Assembly (NCBI GenBank): GCA_946122785.1
Contig: CAMGYJ010000009.1
Coordinates: forward strand, 30,539,633 to 30,603,632
DNA from: Linum tenue
Lineage: Eukaryota > Streptophyta > Magnoliopsida > Malpighiales > Linaceae
Reading direction: 5' to 3'
DNA length: 64,000 nucleotides
The position numbers were made by a program, and so were the translations under genes. Below are positions 58,223 to 64,000 of this stretch, one piece after another; the stretch's first letter is position 1, and every line of letters begins with the position of its first letter. The notes under the pieces are model-generated. The model worked only from the letters and a program-made list of their open reading frames with translations. It did not search any database and was not told the DNA's origin.

Positions 58223-60273
58223 ATGAGCAGCCTAAACGCGCAGAATTTGCAGCTTCAGGGCATCTACAACTCTTCATCTCGCCGGCGACACCCTGCCCAC
58301 TATCCGAAATGTATCAATCAGCTCTTCGGTGCTTTCGCGCGGAGTTCCCTCCCCAAATTTCCGGGTAAAGTTCGCTCCTTTAATTGTCTCTCTGCCTACT
58401 TCTATCCTCATCTGGTTCTTCGTAATCGAGGGTGTTTGTTTTCCCTCTTTTTGCTTAGCAGAGTTGACTTCTGCTAGAGTTTCAATTCAACCGGACTCGC
58501 GTTTCCAAGGTGAAAGCTCGTACCTTTCAGTTGCTTTCGTGCGGACCACACAGTTCAATCGTGTGATTCTGGCCCACTTTGTTGAAAGAGTAATCATTAA
58601 TGGGGATTTGTGTTGGGTTTACACTGGCAGTTGGGAGTTCGAGATTTTTGGTGACCAGATGTGTCTCCGACAAGTTCTCGGATTCCATTGAGCCGGATTC
58701 CGGCCATGTCGGCCTTCCTAGTCAGGTGCACAATCGTTCTGCTTTTGTTTGTTGCCATTGCTAAGTTCTTATGCCTATTCCCTATTGGTAGTCTTCTGCA
58801 ATGCAATCTGTTACTAGAGGTTATGGTTACTTTGACACAGATTTGTGAGCTAATTCTTCATTTGATGGTCCGCACACTAGTTTGATAAGAATTTGATGCT
58901 TGTTTGCCATTAGAAGTTTGAGCAAGGCTTCAATTTTGTCAAAGCGTGGTTGTAATAACTGTTGTTAATGCTCTGATTCAGATGGCTGATAGAGGGAATG
59001 GTTCTATAGTCGATATCCTAAAACAAGCAAATTCACTACTGCCTCATGTAGTCCTCGCTAGTACCTTGATGGCACTCGTCTATCCTCCTTCTTTCACCTG
59101 GTTCACCACCAGGTTCATGTTCTTGCTCATTCCATCTTTCCAATTGTCTTTCATATCTGCAAATGAGGAGGAATATGTAGTGAACTTTCTGCTTCCTTTC
59201 GTTTCAGGTACTATGCTCCTGCTTTAGGGTTTTTAATGTTTGCAGTTGGGCTTAACTCGAACGAGAAGGACTTTGTTGAAGCATTCAGCAGACCAGCAGC
59301 CATTTTGGCTGGTTACATTGGCCAATTTGCAGTGAAGCCTATTCTTGGATACTTATTTGGCATGCTCTCGGTTTCTATGTTTGGCCTTCCTACTCCCATT
59401 GGTGCTGGGATTATGCTGGTATCTTGTGTCAGTGGGGCCCAACTTTCAAACTATGCTACCTTCCTCACCGATCCACAGTTGGCTCCTCTAAGCATCGTTA
59501 TGACCTCGTTGTCCACTGCTACAGCAGTGGTTGTCACGCCTTTGCTCTCTCTCTTGCTCATTGGCAAGAGGCTTCCCGTTGATGTGAAAGGAATGGTGTC
59601 CAGCATTACCCAGATTGTAGTTGCTCCAATTGCTGCAGGCTTGTTTCTCAATAGGTGGGAATTAATACAGTACAACATTTACTGTGCTATCTTTTGGTTC
59701 TTAGATTTTCCTTAGCAACTCACTTGTTTTTCCAATGCCTTTACAGGTTCTTTCCACGGATATCCAGTGCTATTCGGCCATTTCTGCCTCCTCTATCTGT
59801 GCTCGTGACGGCATGCTGTGTCGGAGCACCACTGGCGATCAATGTGGAGTCAGTTATGTCCCCTTTCGGGGTGACAATCTTGTCACTCATCGTTGCGTTT
59901 CATCTGTCAGCATTTGTTATTGGGTATTTCGTTACAGGTTTAGCGTTCCATGATGCACCAGATTTGAAGGCTCTCCAAAGAACAATATCATATGAGACCG
60001 GAATGCAGAGTAGTCTTCTGGGTCTTGCACTTGCCAACAAGTTCTTCCAAGATCCATTGGTTGCTGTGCCTCCTGCAATATCTGTGAGCTGCCAAATGCT
60101 GCACTTTTTTTTTATAATGCCAAATGCTGCAGTTTCTTGCTCTACCTATTAGCTGACATTCTTGGTTAAAGCCATATTGAGAACTCTGATTCATGACGTT
60201 TTTGCAGACTGTAATAATGTCCCTGATGGGTTTCTCATTGGTGATGATTTGGGCTAAGAAGAAAGAAGCGTAG
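58223..60273 (+). CDS. BASS1: Plastid sodium/metabolite cotransporter, BASS1 type
   Basis: Seven exons: 58223-58364, 58462-58509, 58631-58725, 58982-59112, 59208-59654, 59747-60083 and 60208-60273; 421 aa, all GT-AG and in phase. Exon 3 was chosen because its acceptor after ACTGGCAG gives an open, serine-rich VGSSRFLVTRCVSDKFSDS. About 95 N-terminal residues look like a chloroplast transit peptide. The rest is the bile-acid:sodium symporter fold, with YPPSFTWFTTR, ALGFLMFAVGLN, LVSCVSGAQLSNYAT, TACCVGAPLA and YETGMQSSLLGLALA. It resembles BASS1 more than BASS2. Expected in the plastid inner envelope; substrate not shown by sequence. Confidence 0.93.
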
Positions 60274-60812
60274 CGAGTATCAACACAAGTGGAAGCAATT
60301 ACGACTCTCGCATTGCTCCATTTTTTGGGCAGAGGTTTCTTCACCTGGATAATGAATGCGTTCACAGTATAACCGAGATGTAATGAAGCTCCTGCAAAAA
60401 TGTATGTTTTGTTTCCTCCACATTTGTCCACCAATGTACTGTTTGTACACAATGAATGTGAAGCTGCTGTAGGATCCTGATATCGGATGGAGGTGTGATC
60501 CTTCTGTACCTGATCAGCCAGTTATGGTAATAATATAGCCTTGTTATCCACTTATGCTGCTTGCTTGTGTAGATATGGATCTCATTTCTCTAATGCAGCT
60601 CGATTCATTCAATTGTGATCCAGTAACGCGTAAAAAGAAAAACTGTACAGGATAACTTAGTGGGAAAGAGTCCGAGCAATTTCTTGGTTTGGGTTCCCCT
60701 TCATTTGGCGGGATCTATTATTGCGACATTTCTAGTTTTCTTCCATTTATCAAAATCAGACTGCTCTCCAAACAGCCCGCGCCCTGCACAGAACACAGGC
60801 CTGAAAAATTCC
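60274..60812. other. BASS1 3' flank and promoter of the Ycf49-like gene
   Basis: No separate gene. An upstream ATG in the same frame as the next gene (about 60660) would place a non-transit-like stretch ahead of the plastid peptide, so it is treated as leader. Confidence 0.5.
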
Positions 60813-61671
60813 ATGGCTTCCACTGCATCAACCTTATCACTATTCACTTCACTCCCCGTTCCATCTCGTAAACCCCAACCTACCTTTCCCAATTCTCCCT
60901 CTCCTCGTAAGCTGGTCTGTCTTCGAACTCCACCCATCGCGGCCGCCAAAAACCCGGTGAATTTCGGCGTCGCCGGTCTCGTTGGGGCTGGACTAGTTCT
61001 GACCTTCATCGGACCCGCCTCCGCAGTGAACCTACCTCTAGTGGGTGAGCTCAGCGAGCCCGCTAACGCGCTCTCTTTGCCCACCTGGGCTGTCCACGTG
61101 TCGAGCGTTGCGGAGTGGTGGGTTCGATTTTCCTTTCTTTACTTTTCTTTCTGCTTCCTGTTCTCTTCGAGCTTCAGTTCTAATGGGTAAATTTCTTTCT
61201 TCGATTTTTGAACAGGGTTACAGCAATGGCATTGGTGTGGCAGTACGGGGAGAAATCTGGGTTTGAAACCTGGAAGGGGCTCTCTTGGGGTATGGTGAGT
61301 TACTCATGTGCCCTTATTTTCATCTGAAGTTGTCTTCTTTTAAGCTGTAGCAGCGCAAAGTATTTGGGGTGTACCCTAGCTCATAGTGAAACTGGGAATC
61401 AGGTACCTTTGCTTGGTGGAGCTCTTTGTGCATGCACATGGCATTTCTTCTACAATGCAGAGTCTTTAGAGGTAAACAAAGAAACAATTAGAAAGGAAAC
61501 GGCTGAAACTGGCTTCTAGAGGTTTTGGTTGCTAAAGATGTTGTCTCTTTCAACTATTTATAGGTACTGGTGGCTCTTCAAGCTGCTTTGACTGTAATCG
61601 GTAACGCCACAATGGCCATTGCTGCATTCCGAATATTCAGAGAATCAGAGGAACGTGCTAAGGATCTTTGA
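60813..61671 (+). CDS. Ycf49-like (DUF2499) plastid protein
   Basis: Four exons: 60813-61117, 61216-61294, 61403-61471 and 61564-61671; 186 aa, GT-AG and in phase. The N-terminus (MASTASTLSLFTSLPVPS, about 45 residues) is a typical chloroplast transit peptide, and AGLVGAGLVLTFIGPASA looks like a second thylakoid/membrane signal. The DUF2499 core follows: WAVHVSSVAEW, VWQYGEKSG, WKGLSWGMVPL, ACTWHFFYN and ALTVIGNATMAIAAFRI, two or three membrane helices. Ycf49 homologues occur in cyanobacteria and plastids; their function is not established. Confidence 0.9.
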
Positions 61672-62714
61672 GCACACAAGGTTCCATATTTGTAAAGCCT
61701 TTTGTGTTCACAGCAGCATTTCGAACTGCTTCCTCCAACTTGAAGGTGGTGGTGCCTAGTTTGCTGCTGATCTGCTAAGTCAAAGGCCTCTTTGTATACT
61801 CCATATGAACAATGATATCTGTTTCTGCTTTGTTCAGGATTTGTGATAGATATGCTGAGCTGTGAAATGGATGGAAGGGAATGCTTCTGTCGGGGATGAG
61901 AATGTTGAATTATTCGTTGTTGTAGCAAATGGTCATCAAAGCTGGTGAGTTTGTCAATCACGCCCGCTGAGGCAAATACTCTAAATTGTTCAAATGTTCA
62001 TCTTCTCCTTTTGTTGTAAATATATTTGATTAATAAGTAAAGTGAGGAAGCTATGGCAGCAATGGCTGACATTTTGTGCTTACTGTTGACTTCATTTAAA
62101 ATTTGAGCTGTTTATACGGCTTTTTGTTTCAACATGCAATTAACGTACCATTTGACATTTCAGAAATATGGAAGTTTGACTTTTACTTCGAGGGTTAGTT
62201 AATCCTTGTTTATCTATCTCCTGGCTATGATGCTTGGCTTGTCCTAGGCGAGATAATGTCAAGTTAAGCTCTCCTGACAGCCACTGTTAATAAGCCTTTG
62301 TATGCTGCTTGTGTTCGTGGTTGAGAAATACATGTGTCTTGTTGTAGTTATGCAGGGCAGGCATGATTATTGCACTACATTGAATAAATAGTTTATGGAA
62401 TTTTGAACATTAGGTGCTAACTAGTAGATAGGATGAAAAGAAGATCACCTCTTTCTTCAGATAAAACTGATAAAAACATACACGAGACATTAGATGACTG
62501 AGTTGGCGTAGCCTTCTTGTATACCAGCGACACGAACAAGTCAAACTTATGACTTGCATGCACTTCATTACATTTCTAGCATGACTAGCAGACCAGGCAT
62601 GAACATGAATGCCATGTATAAAATCATCAAAACTAATACTCTTGATGATTATTAATACAGAGAGCTAGCAAAAAGGGGTTGGTAGAAAAGGCAGTTCATG
62701 TTTCTTTGCAGTAA
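61672..62714. other. Intergenic DNA between convergent genes
   Basis: It holds the 3' UTRs of the Ycf49-like gene and, on the other strand, of the LITTLE ZIPPER gene. No other feature is seen. Confidence 0.55.
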
Positions 62715-63133
62715 CTATTGTTTGCGTATAAGAGTTGTGGAGAAGTGATCCAAATGAAGTAACTTGGTTTGGAGCTCCCTTGTTAAAGCTAGATTCTCCC
62801 TGTGGAGAAGGTAAGCTTTCTGCCTCAGCTTCTCATTCTCTTCGAAGATGGTTCGATTCTGCAAATATAGTTTCAAGTTCTTCAACTCCATGTCCTTGTA
62901 TCCTTCACCACACCTTCTTCTGTTTCTGTCCCAAGAGAAAAAAAAAAAAAAAGAACTTCAGTAACAATAAAGCTAACCAACTAACACGGAAAAGGAATCA
63001 AATTTACTCTCTTTTAGTCTTTACATTACCTGGTGAGTCCAATGACTTGAAGTTTAGGTTTCTTGGGTTGTTGCCTTCTTCTTGAAACCTGTATAGGAGG
63101 AGAAGGGGACCTCTCTTCTCTTAGGATACACAT
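62715..63133 (-). CDS. ZPR: LITTLE ZIPPER (ZPR) small leucine-zipper protein
   Basis: Two exons: 63030-63133 and 62715-62925, joined by a GTAATG...GACAG intron; 104 aa, close to the roughly 93-105 aa I recall for Arabidopsis ZPR1/ZPR2. The N-terminus is short and basic (MCILREERSPSPP, then VSRRRQQPKKPK). The core is a single leucine zipper (about 51-78: LKLYLQNRTIFEENEKLRQK then AYLLHRENLALTRELQTKL), matching the ZPR pattern LYLQNC..I.ENE.LRKKA.LL.QEN.ALL.EL. ZPR proteins dimerise with HD-ZIP III factors such as REVOLUTA and block DNA binding, limiting meristem and leaf adaxial activity. The start ATG at 63133 gives the only complete frame. Confidence 0.9.
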
Positions 63134-63360
63134 GATTCTTCTCTACAAGCGTAAGGGAAATGGGGGGAAGTTGGGTTTGAGGTAAGGGATATGCAGAGTG
63201 GAGATAAATATTGGGATGAATGAAGAATGGGATATGAGTGTGTTGATTAGCTATATAGTAGTGGGGTGATGGGGTGTGCATTAGATAGAGAGAAGGAGAG
63301 GGAGGGAGGGTGAGAGCTCTTTGGTTGTTTGTCCATGGTAATGATTGCAGTTGGGGACTC
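63134..63360 (-). promoter_or_regulatory. ZPR promoter: TATA box and near-consensus HD-ZIP III site
   Basis: On the minus strand a TATATAG box lies at 63251-63257, about 120 bp before the ATG. Further upstream, GTAATGATTGC at 63338-63348 (plus) differs at one base from the HD-ZIP III consensus GTAAT(G/C)ATTAC. HD-ZIP III factors are known to activate ZPR genes, so the site fits a feedback loop; binding here is an inference. Confidence 0.55.
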
Positions 63361-64000
63361 ATGATGCCAGAGAGAAAGAAGGAAAGAAACTCTCTTATGA
63401 AGAATTTGATTCATTCAAGGAACTGAAGAAGAGCAAAAAGTCCTGGAATGATGATGAAAGTTTTTTTTTTATATATGATGGTGATTCATTCGAGCCATCA
63501 ACAAAGGCCAAAACCCCTCCATGGATTGTCCACAACTGCAATAATGGCTTTCACATTACATGGTTTGCTTTTGGTGCAATACAATCAGCAGCATCCAGTT
63601 CTCTTGCTGCCACCAGACGGGTAAGTTTTTTTTTCTGATCGATTCTTCCCTTTACATAGGTCTTGAATTTGATTAAGGAGGACTGTTACTTTACATGCTG
63701 TGATTAGGAGACTAATTAGGAGATGGATGTTTGTTTATTAGTATTAGTTCACTGGGTAGGCAAATATGCTGCGATAGGGAGAAAGTCAGAGCACGAGTCG
63801 TGATGTGTTCTGAACAGTAATAATGAACACAAGTGAGTCTGAGAATGCAGCAGCTGGCTGGGTAGGAAAATGACTGGCGACAGCAAAATTCCATGGTTGC
63901 TTGCTTATTATGGATTGGCTGCACCTTGTCAGAAGTTAGAAGGACCCACTTTTTAACTGTATTAGACGCTGTCAATGGTGAACTACTCCCCAACTCTGTT
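63361..64000. other. Upstream region of the ZPR gene, no other gene seen
   Basis: AT-rich DNA with a purine-rich AGAAAG stretch near 63370. Nothing else is supported. Confidence 0.5.

Noticed and set aside
60660..60812. Longer N-terminus for the Ycf49-like protein
   Set aside because: The upstream ATG would put a hydrophobic, non-transit stretch before a perfect transit-peptide start at 60813.

Overview
This window is nuclear DNA of a dicot plant. The evidence is GT-AG introns inside every host gene, single-gene transcription units, plant-specific families (a LITTLE ZIPPER protein, a BASS plastid transporter, a Ycf49-like plastid protein) and intergenic space filled with plant transposons. 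I cannot name the species from the sequence.

Host genes, left to right: a decayed ACC-synthase-like fragment (16375-16806, +); an LRR receptor-like pseudokinase (17276-20036, -, 2 exons, 890 aa); a SNARE-associated Golgi/DedA-type membrane protein (29662-31724, -, 4 exons, 321 aa); translation factor eIF3 subunit B (53677-57552, -, 10 exons, 719 aa); a BASS1-type sodium/metabolite cotransporter (58223-60273, +, 7 exons, 421 aa), head-to-head with eIF3B; a Ycf49-like plastid protein (60813-61671, +, 4 exons, 186 aa); and a small two-exon LITTLE ZIPPER gene (62715-63133, -, 104 aa). From memory, ACC-synthase fragment + LRR kinase + SNARE-associated protein corresponds to two duplicated Arabidopsis blocks (At1g62950-At1g62960 and At1g12450-At1g12460), so these three are probably an old conserved neighbourhood.

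The rest is mostly mobile DNA, much of it with target-site duplications (TSDs) readable in the sequence. 1-16 kb holds a CACTA terminus, an hAT MITE, a complete but frameshifted Ty1/copia element (3652-10598, TSD CCAAG) carrying a Mutator-like element in one LTR, a second hAT MITE, a 1.09-kb foldback Mutator-like element, a 291-bp SMART-size mini LTR element and a 1.18-kb TRIM. 21-24 kb holds a hairpin-array MITE and a second foldback copy in opposite orientation. 32-35 kb is a run of hAT MITEs with low-complexity interiors. 36.8-53.1 kb is a Mutator-like element with a broken mudrA transposase, split by an internally deleted Athila-type Ty3/gypsy element, which itself carries an hAT-like element: three levels of nesting.

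I see no new multi-gene system. The items most worth checking are the paired foldback elements with GGTCGACC sites phased at exactly 21 bp, the three-level nest whose empty site can be read from the interrupted transposase frame, the palindromic CACACGGCCGTGTG array of the Athila element, and the LITTLE ZIPPER gene with a near-consensus HD-ZIP III site in its promoter.
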